Below are positions 34,849 to 46,618 of a stretch of DNA of 64,000 nucleotides, one piece after another. Each line of letters begins with the position of its first letter. Positions within the stretch are counted from its first letter, which is position 1. The DNA is from Triticum aestivum. Lineage: Eukaryota; Streptophyta; Magnoliopsida; Poales; Poaceae. The stretch lies in assembly GCF_018294505.1 (NCBI RefSeq), contig NC_057809.1, positions 414,508,104 to 414,572,103 of the forward strand, written 5' to 3'. Made by a program: the position numbers and the translations under genes. The notes under the pieces are model-generated. The model saw nothing but the letters and a program-made list of their open reading frames with translations, had not been told where the DNA came from and ran no database searches.

Positions 34849-35317
34849 ATAGTGTACTAGAATTAACCGTTCAATTGTTGCTCTTTCGATACTCTTTTTT
34901 AGACCTTTACTATTTTCAATCTTCATGTCTATTTAGGCAACATGACGGGGTAAGAAAGTTATAACCAATCGGTGGATTCGTAAGCATCAGGATTTTCTCA
35001 CTTCGCATGAGATTCGATTCAAGACAATAACGCTAGAATGATATGTAGCCAACCGTGCAAACACTAGATTTGTCTCATTCTTCCTGCTGAATGCAAGGTT
35101 ACTATTGTCTATCAGGCTTAAGTTTATCAGCAGCATGGTTTTGACGGATGGGTATGTGGAGGAGCAAAAAAAGGAGTTTCAGGTGGGCAAAAGAGCTTCT
35201 GAACATGCCGGGCTTCTATTTACAACATATTGTGGTCATAATCCAGTAAATTTTATGACCCAGGATGTTCATTCTATGGACCTGACCGATCCATTTGACT
35301 GTGACTGCCGAAAATAG
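34849..35317 (+). pseudogene. FBD-type F-box/LRR protein gene, last exon (fragment)
   Basis: The gene cut at 9077 resumes here. The remaining intron ends at an AG at 34935-34936 after a pyrimidine-rich stretch, so the original intron would be about 120 bp. The exon reads WIRKHQDFLTSHEIR, NTRFVSFFLLNAR and later HSMDLTDPFDCDCRK, which resembles the C-terminal FBD region of grass F-box/LRR proteins. Two in-frame TGA codons (34943 and 35039) and the upstream frameshift make it non-functional. The natural stop is at 35315-35317. Synteny with the 8393 fragment is supported by the CGCAT duplication and by matching splice phases. Confidence 0.75.
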
Positions 35318-35700
35318 TGATGGAGTTAGATGTCGTTGCCCTTTTCAACCTGGGTTTTTTTTGTAAACCCGATGAACAATTAACCCTCATGCTTTTGTAC
35401 AATTTGTAAGCTGGAGTTAGATGTTCTTGCCCTTTTCAACTCGGTTGTGACTGTCATATTTTCTTTGAAGCCAGGCAAATGGCTTGCCAGTCGTTTAATT
35501 TAGAGTGAAATATTGTAACAAATAACAAATCCCAACCAAGGGAAATAACATCACTCTCGCCAGCTGCTTGAGCTCATTGTGCGTTACAGAAGCCAAGTGA
35601 TTAGCCCCCACCAGCACCCACAAACTTATTTCGAACTAGCACATCAAATGGGCTTTAAATTTTCATAGGAAAGGCTGCATGACTGTGACAGATTTGGATT
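35318..35700. other. 3' flank of the F-box pseudogene
   Basis: No gene is seen. A short duplication (GGAGTTAGATG followed by TTGCCCTTTTCAAC) occurs at about 35323-35348 and 35413-35438. Confidence 0.5.
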
Positions 35701-36599
35701 TTGACATTTGGGACCCGCGAGGAAATAGCCTATCCAAGGTGGTGTCGACTTACTAGCCAGTCAACATACGATTCTACCTACCAGCCGTTGGATTGACATC
35801 CAACATCTGTCGTATATCTTCTATCTCTTGTCTTTTTCCTCCAGCCACCCAAACCAAACCACCCCGTCGGCTCCGCCCGCTCCCGCCTCCGATGGCTGGC
35901 TGCGCCTCTGCTGCCCTACCGTATGTACCCTCCAACGCTGGCCAGTCCCTCCCTCTATTCCCACACACATCCTGTTATTCTCCGACAACGTCAACCCCAA
36001 CATGCACCCGCACCCGAACCAGTCAACCCTTGTACTCCCCTCCGCCTGCGACTGGACCGGTGCATCTTTCACGGCTCCTGTTCATTCCGTTCGAGGCCTC
36101 GCCGTGGTCCTCTGCCTTGCGGCCTTGGTTCGCTTGCCGTGCACGGTGCGCCACCCTCTTGCGTTGTCAACGTCGTCAACAACCAAGAGGAACAAGGAGA
36201 TGACTGTACGTGGAGAGGATGACAGTAGGGACCCACCAACGTCATGGCAGTACGCAAGCAAGTGCCTCTACATTACAAGCCCAAAAATATGGTTCCTCCT
36301 AATGGTTGGACATCTGGGGCTCATGCCATTGTCAACGTAGTCAATAAACGAGAGAATTACACTACGAGCGGCTGACACCAGGGACCCAACAGGTCGTGCA
36401 CTTTATTTTTTTAGGAACAAGCAGTTGTTATTTATACTAGTTTTAGCGATGGATCAGGGTAACAATGGGGCTGTGCGGGGGCTGTGGCCCGTCTAGCCAG
36501 GGTTTTATTTATGTTTACCACATCATGAGCCCAGTTGTGTTTTTTCCTTGCTGAAAATGGCTAGCCCAGTTCTATTTTTTTAAGGAAATACTCAAACGA

Positions 36600-39500
36600 G
36601 GCCTACTTGCTTTATCAGCCCTGTTGGGCTGCAAATCTTACAAGACGAGGAGAGTTTCATTCGGTTTGCCCAGAAATGGGTTGTACATTTTTAAAACACA
36701 TCAAACCAGGAATTAGTTTCAATTTTTTTTTCATTACAAGATTTTAAATTCCATTGATTTTTATGCGTGGACAATTATTTGGATTTTATATTTGTATAAA
36801 TTATATTTCAAAATAGTTTGAATGTGAATCAATATTTCAGGATTAAAAACAGTTGACCGCACCGAAATATGCAAAATTTCGTATACTTTTTAACCATGGC
36901 CACAATATGGGGTGTAATGCTAACAAAAAGAAGATGGGCTCCAAAAAAATTCTTAAGAATTAGCAAATGGGCTGTACATTATTAGAAATAATGCACACGA
37001 GAGCAGTGACTGTTAGATGTCCATCCAACGGCTGTCGTGCTTCTTCAATATCTGCTCTTCCTGCTCCAGCCGCTCAAACAAGCGCCGGCGGGAGTGCCTG
37101 CTCCCTCCTCCCGCGGCCGGCTATGCTTCCGCGCAAGCCTCACCGCCCCATCGTACTCCCATTGCTGGCCTAGCCATCCCTCTACTCACCCACACCTGCT
37201 GTCATTCTTCGGGGATGGCAGGCGAACCAGTAAACCCTCGTACTCCTCCGTGTGGGAAACAACTGCCGAGTCTTCCCTGGCTCCGTGTCGTTCCCTTCCT
37301 AGGCCTCGCCGTCGTCCACCGCCCCGGTGCTCTCGGCGCGGCCTAGTCAACGTGGTCAACGACCGACATGCATCTGAAGTGGACTATATGTGGAGAGGCT
37401 GACAGCTAGGTCCACGGCCGCACGCAAGGAAATGCCTCCTTATTACGCGCAAAATAATGATTCCTCCACCTGACATCTGGGACCCATCGAAAGAGCCTCT
37501 GTATTTCGCGAAAAAAAAACGTTACCGCCGCTGACAGCTCGGACCCACCAGCTATATCTCCGCACGCAAGGAAGTGCCTCCTTATTACGCACAAAAAAAT
37601 GAAGACCCCCCTACTAGCTGGGACCCACCATAGTGGGTGGCTGACTTGTGGGCCTACTAAGTTGATGGGGATGGAGGGCTTTGTCAACTTAGTCAATATG
37701 AACGATTCTAGCTCCAGTGACCGTACGATGTCCATCCAACTTCCATAGTGCTTCTTCAACCTCTGGTCTTCTTGCTCCAGCCGCCCAAAGCAGGGCCGGT
37801 CGTGTCGCCTGCTCCTGCCTCCCGTGGCCGGCTATGCTGCCACGGAGGCCTCACCGCCCCATACTACTCTCACCACTGGCCAGGCCATCCCTCCACTCAC
37901 CCACACCCCCTATTATTCTGCGGCGACGACAACCTCACACCGCAGCCGAACCAGTGAACCCTCGTACTCCTCTCCGCGTGGGCATCCACTGCCGCTTCTT
38001 CCCCGGCTCCATGTCGTCCCCTTCCTAGGCCTCGCCGTCGTCCACTGCCTTGGTGCTCTCGGCGCGGCGTGGTCAATGTGGTCAATGACCGACTTCCATC
38101 GGAAGAGTACTGTACGTGGAGAGGCTGACAGTTGGTTCCATGGCTGCAGCTGGGTCCACGGCCACAGCCTAGTTTTTTTGTGATTTGCCAAGTAAGTCGC
38201 TTTGTTAGGCCTGTTGGGCTGGAAATCTTTCAAGACAAGGAGAGCTTCATTCGGCTGGCCGAGAAAATGGCCTATCAGTAATGAGAAATGGGCTGTACAT
38301 TTTTAAAACACATCAAACCGGCAATTAGTTTCAAACTTATTTTTTTCATTTCGAGATTTTAAATTGCATTGATTTTTTATGCATGGACAATTTGTTGGAT
38401 TTTATATTGATATACATTTATTTTTAAAATCAGTTTGAATGTGACTCGAAATTTCGGGATTAAAAACAGTTTGGACCGCACCGAAATATGCAAAATTTCG
38501 TATAATTTTTTAACCGTGACCACAATATGGGCTGTAATGCTAACAAAAAGAATATGGGCTCCAAAAAACCTTGAGAATTAGCAAATGGGCTGTAAATTAT
38601 TAGAAATAACGGCAGATGGGCTGTATGCTGTTTTCCACAGATTTGAGGCTTTCCTAAAAAAAGGTTGGCACACAAGCAGTGACTGTTGGATGTCCATCCA
38701 ACGGCCGTCGTGCTTCTTCAATCTCTGCTCTTCCTGCTCCAGCTGCTCAAACAAGCACTGGCGGGACTGCCTGCTCCCTCCTCCCCGCGGTGAGCTGTGC
38801 TGCCGCGTAATCCTCACCGCCCCACCATACTCCCACCACTGGCCTAGCCATCCCTCTACTCACCCACACCTGCGGTTATTCTCCGGCGACGGCAGACGAA
38901 CTAGTAAACCCTCGTACAGTCGTACTCCCCTCCGCGTGGGAAACAACTGCCGAGTCTTCCCTGGCTCCGTGTCGTTCCCTTCCTAGGCCTCCTAGTTGTC
39001 CACCGCCCTGGTGCTCTCGGCGCGGCCTGGTTAACGTGGTCAACGACCGACATGCATCTGAAGTGGACTGTACGTGGAGAGGCTGACAGCTCGGTCCACG
39101 GCCGCACGCAAGGAAATGCCTCCTTATTACGCGCAAAATAATGATTCCTCCACTTGACATCTGGGACCCTCCGAAAGGGCCTCTGTATTTCCCGAAAAAA
39201 CGTTACCGCCGCTGACAGCTCGGGCCCACCAGCTATATCTTCGCACGCAAAAAGTGCCTCCTTATTACGCTCAAAAAAATGAATACTCCCCCTGCTAGCT
39301 GGGACCCAGTATAGTGGCAGGCTGATTTGTGGGCTTACTAAGTTGACGGGAACGGAGGGCTTTGTCAACTTAGTCAATATGCACGATTCTAGCTCCAGTG
39401 ACCGTACGATGTCCATCCAACGGCCGTAGTGCCTTTTCAACCTCTGATCTTCTTGCTCCAGCCGCCCAAACCAGCGCCGGTCGTGCCACGTGCTCCTGCC

Positions 39501-39835
39501 TCCCGTGGCCGGCTGTGATGCCGCGGAGGCCTCACCGCCCCCCTACTACTCCCACCGCTGGCCAGACCATCCCTTTACTCACCCACACCCCCTGTTATTC
39601 TGCGGCGGCAGCATCCTCACACCGCATCCGAACCAGTGAACCCTCATACTCCTCTACGCATGGGCATCCACCGCCGCGTCTTCCCTGGCTCCGCGTCGTC
39701 CCCTTCCTAGGCCTCGCCTCGTCCACCGCCCTGGTGCTCTCGCCACGGCGTGGTCAACGTGGTCGAGGAACGGCTTCCATCGGACGTGGACTGTACGTGG
39801 AGAGGCTGACAGCTAGGTCCACGGCCGCAGCAAGG
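36600..39835. repeat. Tandem duplication of a unit of about 1.6 kb, with internal 400 bp repeats
   Basis: Unit 1 (about 36600-38185) and unit 2 (about 38190-39835) align in order. Each has an AT-rich part (TTTAAAACACATCAAACC, ATATGCAAAATTTCGTATA) followed by two copies of a GC-rich part of about 400 bp. The GC-rich part begins near GATGTCCATCCAACGGC and ends near GTGGAGAGGCTGACAG. GC-rich copies lie near 37010, 37720, 38685 and 39400, and a more diverged one near 35790-36230. Confidence 0.8.
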
Positions 39836-40427
39836 AAGTGCCTCCTTATTACGTGGAAAATAATGATTCCTCCAACTAACAGCAGGGACCCACCGGACGG
39901 GCAACCGCATTTCGTGAAAAAACGTTTCCCCCTGACTACTGGGACCTACCAGCTACATCTTCGCACGCAAGGAAGTGCATCCGTGCAAAAAAAAGATTCG
40001 CCCCCCTGACTGCTAGGACTCACCATCTACATCTTCGCACGCAAGGAAGTGCGTGACAGTCGGGACCCACCTGGTCGAAGCGTACATAGCGTTGTCATTC
40101 TAGTCGCGAATGTGTACGTACATACTGGTCGATGTAGAGGCGTGCACGTGTCATAGTAGAGGCGCACACGTAGCATGTACACGTACGTACATCAGCCAAT
40201 GTGCAAGAAAGAAAATACGGTCACATACGTACATATGGGCGCGGTCTCGAACGCCTACTCGCGCATACGTACGGCCAGGGCTCGTGTACATGGCTGGGTC
40301 GAAACAGAGAAACTGTGGCGTCGTCGTGCTCATGGGGAGGCAACGGAATGTGTCGTGTTCATCGGGAGGCAACGGAATGCGTGGGAGCCAACTGGCTTGG
40401 ACGGAACAGCCGATGGAAACGAGGCCT

Positions 40428-40680
40428 AGCGTACCGCACAACGGAGGAAACAACCTTGTGTTCAACCGTCACGTTCGAAACGGGATCCTGTTCATCGGGA
40501 GGGGTCTGGCATACCGCAAAACAGAGGAAACGGACCTCCTACGGTCAAAACGGGGGTCCTATTCATTGGGAGGGGTGTGGCGTACCGCAAAACGGAGGAA
40601 ATGGACTTGTGTTGGAGCGCTAAGGTCAAAACGGGGGTCCTGTTCATCGGGAGGGGTGTGGTGTACCGCAAAACGGGACT
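40428..40680. repeat. Tandem repeat, CACTA subterminal region
   Basis: Four copies of a unit of about 65-100 bp, each with TACCGCAAAACGGAGGAAA-like text and ending near GTTCATCGGGAGGGG. Confidence 0.75.
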
Positions 40681-40689
40681 CCATGGGAT

Positions 40690-41105
40690 ACTGTTCATCT
40701 CCACCGTCGACCCCCTCCAGCCTCCACGGGCTACTGTTCATCCACCGTCGACCTCCTCCAGCCTCCACCCGTGACTGTTCATCCACGGGCTCCTGTTCAT
40801 CCAGCCTCCACCGCACGCTACTCCACTGGCTACTATTCAACCAGCCCTCTCCACGGGCTCCTGTTCAACCACCCCACCACGGGCTAATGTTCATCCAGCC
40901 CTGCACCGTCTACTGTTCATCCAGCCCTCCACGAGGTGGTCCTGTTCATCCAGCCCTCCACGGGGTCCTGTTCATCCAGCCCCAACCTGCTCGATCGATC
41001 GGGGTCCTATTCATCCAGAGGCAACACCACGGGGTCCTGTTCATCCACCCCCACCGGGAACTGTTCATCCAAACCCCTCCCAGGAACGCTCACTTTTCAT
41101 CCAGA
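40690..41105. repeat. Array of TGTTCATCCA motifs
   Basis: About 14 copies of (C/A)TGTTCATCCA or close variants occur within 400 bp, mostly preceded by GGGCTC, GGGCTA or GGGTCC. Dense short motifs near the end are typical transposase-binding arrays of CACTA elements. Confidence 0.75.
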
Positions 41106-41114
41106 GGTAGCATC

Positions 41115-41262
41115 GATCGGCTTCAGTTAGCAGCAGTAGCGAAGGAATCGCTCGATCGGGTTCAGTTAACAGCCATCGATCGATCGCTCGGGTTCAGCAA
41201 CGCATAGCCTGTAGTGCAATTGCTCGGGTTCAGTAGGCGAATGCCTCGCTCGGGTTCAGTTA
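41115..41262. repeat. Array of GCTCGGGTTCAGT motifs
   Basis: Six copies of (G/T)C(T/G)(C/A)(G/T)CGG(G/C)TTCAG variants, several preceded by CGATCGATCG, form a second motif array nearer the terminus. Confidence 0.65.
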
Positions 41263-41597
41263 GAGCCTAGCGCCTTGCACCCATGCGCGTGCATGTACGA
41301 GAGAAACGTGCAAACCTTCGTGCATCGCTCAGCCCCAACCACCCACCGTAACCGGGAACACCCCGATATTTTCGTTGCCCTCGCTTCTACCATAGTTTTT
41401 TCCGTCATGGACGGCCCAAAGAATGTCATGCAGCTACGTCTCCGGCCCGCCCAGGACGAAAAGTCCATTTTCTGTCATGATTTTTTGTCATAGAAGTAGG
41501 ATCCCACCACATCTATGATGATACCGGGTTTTGTCATAATTATCGTCATAGAAGTGTCATAAGTATGACAGAAAAAAATTTCATTCGGCCCAAAATG

Positions 41598-41624
41598 TCA
41601 CGGATGTGTCTTTTTTTTGTAGTG
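41598..41624 (-). repeat. CACTA terminal inverted repeat
   Basis: The minus strand reads CACTACAAAAAAAAGACACA and then TCCGTGA, closely resembling the terminus at 58404. Confidence 0.75.
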
Positions 41625-42383
41625 TATATTGAAACGTGCATGTATGATAAGTTGCAAGGTTTCAAACATACCTCTCTCAAGAAGAAGGAGAACCTTGGGG
41701 GGTGAAGAGTCAACAAGGTATAGAAGTATGGTAGGTGCTTTGCAACATTGACAAGACCTGATATTTGTTTCCCGGTAAACAAAGTTTGTCAGTATTTGCA
41801 CTCTCCTACCTCTCAACACATGACAACAGTCAAAAGGATCTTGAGATATCTTAAAGGTACTATGAGTATAGGTATAAAATTCACCAAGTCAACTTGCAGT
41901 ATTGTTAGTGCTTTCTCGAATGCTAATTGGGCAGGATGTCCCGATGACAGAAGATCAATAGGAGGTTTCTGTGTGTTTTTTTGGTCCCAACTTGATATCT
42001 TGGAGTGCACGTAAGCAAGCTACTGTTTCAACATCAAGTACTGAGGCAGAGTACAAATCCTTAGCTAATGCAACTACTGAGATTATTTGGGTCCAAACTC
42101 TTTTGTGTGAACTTGGAGTTGCTCATTCACCAGTTGCTCGTCTTTGGTGTGACAACATTGGTGCCACATACCTGTCAGCAAATCCAGTGTTCCATGCAAG
42201 AACTAAACATATAGAAGTTAACTATCATTTTGTTCGACAAAGAGTAGCTAGCAAGCTACTAGATATTCGTTTTATACCCACAGGTGATGAAGTTGCTGAT
42301 GGTTTCACCAAGGCCTTATCATGGCGGAAATTGGAAGATTTTAAGAGCAATCTCAACTTGGTGAAGTTGTGATTGAGGGGGCG
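41625..42383 (+). pseudogene. Copia RNase H remnant
   Basis: This is the 3' end of a Copia pol gene: [18 protein letters not shown], then RILRYLKGT, a frameshift at a T run (about 41975-41982), then [39 protein letters not shown] and a natural stop before a polypurine tract (ATTGAGGGGGCG). RNase H would remove the RNA strand. The usual catalytic Asp of the NADWAG motif is Asn here (NANWAG). Upstream pol is missing, replaced by the CACTA end, and the first 100 bp are degraded. Confidence 0.85.
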
Positions 42384-42638
42384 TGTTAGAATGTATTGTA
42401 CATGTATATACGGTATGAATATAAACTGTATATACGCCTGGTAGGATTATGTGCTGCGTGGGTCATTGTAATCAGGTAGTTGCGGTTGTTAGGATTCATC
42501 CTCATCTTTGTATAGCTTTTCTTGAGGATCAATCCAACACCAACCGAACTACCAAATCTTGTAAACCTGTCGATCTATATAACATGCAACGTGTCCCTGC
42601 CAGAGGCATACACTTCATCCAATCTTTCACTCCCTACA
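42384..42638 (+). repeat. Copia 3' LTR (end uncertain)
   Basis: It starts TGTTAGAATGTATTG directly after the polypurine tract. A CA at 42637-42638 (CCCTACA) is a possible end, but no partner LTR or duplication is available to confirm it. Confidence 0.55.
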
Positions 42639-42934
42639 CTATGCCACCACTTGGCCCCTTGAAGGATGCTCGCGGGTTTTAAGTCAGTTGACACTGAAAG
42701 GAAATTTCTAGGAAGTGCAGATGATGTGAGTGAATTTTAGCTCAGCTAAACCATTGCAGTGGTGTGTTGTTTCAGTAAATGCAGATTGCTCTGTTGCTAA
42801 AGTGAGCTTAATGAGCAAGAAGTGTGGTATGCCGTTTTAGTGAATGCAAGTGCTTTATGAATAAATTAATGAGTCGTAACTGAGCTGTGTTAAAAAATGC
42901 AAGTGTTGCTCAAATGAGCTTAGTAATTAAATAA
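42639..42934. other. Unassigned DNA between Copia LTR and solo LTR
   Basis: No gene is seen. A TGAGCTTA(A/G)T motif and TTAGTGAATGCAAGTG-like words recur loosely. The DNA continues at 46482 on the far side of the solo LTR. Confidence 0.4.
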
Positions 42935-43654
42935 TGTTGGGGAACGTAGCATGCAATTTCAAAAAGAAAATCCTACGATCACGCAAGATCTATCTAGAAG
43001 ATGCATAACAACGAGAGGGGAAGAGTGTGTCCACGTACCTTCATAGACCAAAAGCGGAAGCGTTAACTTAACATGGTTGATGTAGTCGAACGTCTTCGCG
43101 ATCCAACCGATCAAGCACCGAACGCACGACACCTCCGAGTTCAGCACATGTTCAGCTCGGTGACGTCCCTCAAACTATTGATCTAGCAAAGTGTCGAGGG
43201 AGAGTTTCATCAGCACGACGGCGTTGTGACGGTGATGGTGATGTGATCCGTGTAGGGCTTCGCCTAAGCACTACGACAATATGACCGAAGGAGTAAACTA
43301 TGGAGGGGAGGCACCGCACATGGCTAAGAGAACAATTGATGTGCTTTGGGGTGCCCCCTGCCCCTGGCGGAAGATGGGGGGCTTGCCTCCTCCTTTCATA
43401 TAAAGGAGGAGGGGAGGAGGCCGGCCCTAGGGGCGAGCCCAAGTGTGTGTGTGTGTGGGGGGGAAACCAACTAGGACTCCTAGTCCTAGTCGGCCCCCCT
43501 TTCCTTTCTTTCGGAGGGGGGAATGGGAAGGAGAGGGAGAGGGTAAAGGAAAGGGTGGCCGCGCCCCCTTCCCCTTGTCCAATTCGGACTCCCATGGGGG
43601 AGCGCGCGCCACCCCTTGTGGGCTTCCCTCTCTCTCCCCTATGGCCCATGTTGG

Positions 43655-45396
43655 TGAAAGAAATATGCCCTAGAGGCAATAATAAAGTTGTTATATATAT
43701 TTCCTTATATCTTGATAAATATTTATTATTCATGCTAGAATTGTATTAACCAGAAATTTAGTACATGTGTGAATATATAGACAAAGAGAGTGTCCCTAGT
43801 ATGCCTCTACTTGACTAGCTCGTTAATCAAAGATGGTTAAGTTTCCTAACCATAGACATGTGTTGTCATTTGATGAACGGGATCACATCATTAGAGAATG
43901 ATGTGATGCACAAGACCCATCCGTTAGCTTAGCATAATGACCACTTAGTTTTATTGCTATTGCTTTCTTCATGACTTATACATATTCCTCTAACTATGAG
44001 ATTATGCAACTCCCGAATACCGGAGGAACACCTTGTGTTCTATCAAATGTCACAACGTAACTGGGTGATTATAAAGATGCTCTACAGGTGTCTCCGAAGG
44101 TGTTTGTTGAGTTGGCATAGATCAAGATTAGGATTTGTCACTCCGAGTATCAGAGAGGTATTTCTGGGCCTCTTGGTAATGCACATCAATATAAGCCTTG
44201 CAAGCAATGTGACTAATGAGTTAGTTGCAAGATGATGCATTACAGAACAACTAAACAGACTTGCTGGTGACGAGATTGAACTAGGTATGATGATACCGAC
44301 GATCGAATCTCAGGCAAGTAACATACCGATGACAAAGGGAATGGCGTATGTTGTTATGCGGTTTGACCGATAAAGATCTTCATAGGATATGTAGGAGCCA
44401 ATATGAGTATCCAGGTTCCGCTATTGGTTATTGACCGGAGGTGTGTCTCAGTCATGTCTACATAGTTATCGAACCCGTAGGGTCCGTAAGCTTAAAGTTC
44501 GATGACGATTTATTATGAGTTATGTGTTTTGGTGACTGAAGTTTGTTTGGAGTCCCGGATAAGATCACGGACATGACGAGGAGTCTCGAAATGGTCGAGA
44601 GGTAAAGATTGATATATTGGAAGGTTACATACGGACACCGGAATGGTTCCGATAAGGTTCGGGGATTTTTCGGAGTACCGGGAGGCTACCAGAACCCCCC
44701 GAGAAATTTAATGGGCCTAATGGGCCATAGTGGAGGAGAGGATGCAGGCCACGGGAGGTGGAGCGCGCCCCCCTTGCCCAATCCAAATTGGACAAGGGGA
44801 GGGGGCGCGACCCCCCTCTTTCCTTCTCCTTCTCCCTCCTTTCCCCTTTTCCCCTCTCCGTTGGAAGGAAGGGGGGGGGGATCCTACTAGGAACACAGTC
44901 CTAGTAGGACCCCCCTCTTGGCGCGCCCCCCTTGGACCCGCCTCCTCCTCCTGCCTCCTTTATATACGTGGGCAGGGGGAACCCCAAAGGCACAACATTT
45001 GTTTCTTAGCCGTGTGTGGTACCCCCCCTCCATAGTTTACTCCTACGATTATAGCACCGTAGTGCTTAGGCGAAGCCCTGCGCTGATCACATCACCATCA
45101 CTGTCACCACGCCGTCGTGCTGTCGGAACTCTCCCTCGACCCTCTACCGGATCAAGAGCTCGAGGGACGTCATTGAGTTAAATGTGTGCTGAACATGGAT
45201 GTGCTGTACGTTCGGTACTTCGATCGGTTGGATCGTGAAGATGTTCGACTACATCAACCGCGTTAACCTAACGCTTCCGCTTTCGGTCTACGAGGGTACG
45301 TGGACACACTCTCCCCGTCTCGTTGCTATGCTTCTCATAGATAGATATTGCATGATCGTAGGAATTTTTTTGAAATTGCATGCTACATTCCCAACA
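43655..45396 (+). mobile_element. Solo Angela-like LTR nested in opposite orientation
   Basis: The LTR is 1,742 bp from TGAAAGAAATATGCCC to CATTCCCAACA, flanked by a perfect GTTGG duplication (43650-43654 and 45397-45401). It aligns with the two halves of the surrounding LTR in reverse complement. It too lacks any internal region. Confidence 0.93.
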
Positions 45397-45411
45397 GTTG
45401 GCCCATTACTT

Positions 45412-45434
45412 CCCCCCCCCCGGGGGGGGGGGGG
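45412..45434. other. C10-G13 homopolymer palindrome
   Basis: Ten C directly followed by thirteen G lie a few bases from the LTR junction. The run could form a perfect hairpin or G-quadruplex, and its length may be unreliable in the assembly. Confidence 0.7.
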
Positions 45435-46618
45435 TCCGGTAACCTCCCGGTACTCCGAAGAATACCCGAAACATTCCAGAACCATTCCTGTGTCCGATTA
45501 CCATCGTCCAATATATCAATCTTTACCTCTCGACCATTTTGAGACTCCTCGTCATGTCTGTGATCTCATCCGGAACTCCGAACAATCTCCGGTCACCAAA
45601 ACACATAACTCATAATACAAATTGTCGTCGAACGTTAAACATGCAGACCCTACGGGTTCGAGAACTATGTAGACATGACCGAGACACATCTCCGATCAAT
45701 AACCAACAACGGAACCTGGATTCTCGTATTGGTTCCTACATATTCTACGAAGATCTTTATCGGTCAAACCGCAATGACAACATACATTATTCCCTTTGTC
45801 ATCGGTATGTTACTTGCCCGAGATTCGATCGTCGGTATCCTCGTACCTAGTTCAATCTCGTTACCGGCAAGTCTCTTTACTCGTTCCATAATGCATCATC
45901 CCATAACTAACTCATTAGTCATATTGCTTGCATGGCTTATCACGATGTGCATTACCGAGAGGGCCCAGAGATACCTCTCCGATACTGAGTGACAATTCCT
46001 AATCTCGATCTATGCCAACCCAACAAATACCTTCGAGACACCTGTAGATCATCTTTATAATCACCCAGTTACATTGTGACGTTTGATAGCACATAAGGTG
46101 TTCCTCCAGTATTCGGGAGTTGCATAATCTCATAGTCATAGGAATATGTATAAGTCATGAAGAAAGCAATAGCAATAAAACTAAATGATCATTATGCTAA
46201 GCTAACAGATGGGTCTTGTCCATCACATCATTCTCCTAATGATGTGATCCCATTCATCAAATGACAACACATGTCTATGGTCAGGAAACTTAACCATCTT
46301 TGAGTAACGAGCTAGTCAAGTAGAGGCATACTAGGGACACTTTGTTTTGTCTATGTATTCGCACATGGATGAAGTTTCCGGTTAATACAATTCTAGCATG
46401 AATAATAAACATTTATCATGATATAAGGAAATATAAATAACAACTTTATTATTGCCTCTAGGGCATATTTCCTTCAAATAAATGCAAGGCTTTATTTAAT
46501 ATCATGCATGTTGATTAGGTAAGAAAGAATAAAATGTGGCTATGTGGAATGGGTTGACAACGAGTGACAAAATTCTTTGAGAATGTGCCTAGCTAAGCTA
46601 TGGGAGATGTATTAGCAG

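Larger units (their letters stand above)
35700..41624. mobile_element. Repeat-rich region ending in a CACTA transposon terminus
   Basis: The right end reads, on the minus strand, CACTACAAAAAAAAGACAC at 41624, the hallmark terminus of CACTA (En/Spm) transposons. TAT follows as a possible 3 bp target duplication. The preceding DNA holds dense short repeats like CACTA subterminal regions. No opposite CACTAC terminus was found to the left, so the left limit is uncertain and part of this block may be something else. No transposase coding is evident. It may be a truncated or non-autonomous element. Confidence 0.6.
42935..46476 (-). mobile_element. Solo Angela/BARE/WIS-like Copia LTR, interrupted
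   Basis: This is a single minus-strand LTR from TGAAGGAAATATGCC (46476) to CCCCAACA (42935), flanked by a perfect AATAA duplication (42930-42934 and 46477-46481). Excluding its insert it is about 1,795 bp. There is no internal Copia DNA, so it is a solo LTR left by recombination between two LTRs. It is interrupted at 43650-45401 by a second solo LTR of the same family in the opposite direction. The family name is from memory. Confidence 0.92.

Noticed and set aside
36345..36375. CACTACGAGC as the left end of the CACTA element
   Set aside because: Beyond CACTAC it does not match the terminus at 41624, and no duplication of TAT precedes it.
40110..41207. Open frame of 365 codons on the + strand
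   Set aside because: It runs through the short-motif arrays of the CACTA end and translates the repeats into repeated VLFIQ-like words. There is no domain and no coding-type composition.
43170..43733. Open frame of 187 codons, minus strand
   Set aside because: It lies in the GC-rich R/U5-like part of the outer solo LTR and crosses into the inserted LTR.
42935..46476. Complete Copia element with two LTRs in inverted arrangement
   Set aside because: The pieces are in opposite orientations and each pair of outer ends has its own target duplication, so they are two solo LTRs and not one element.
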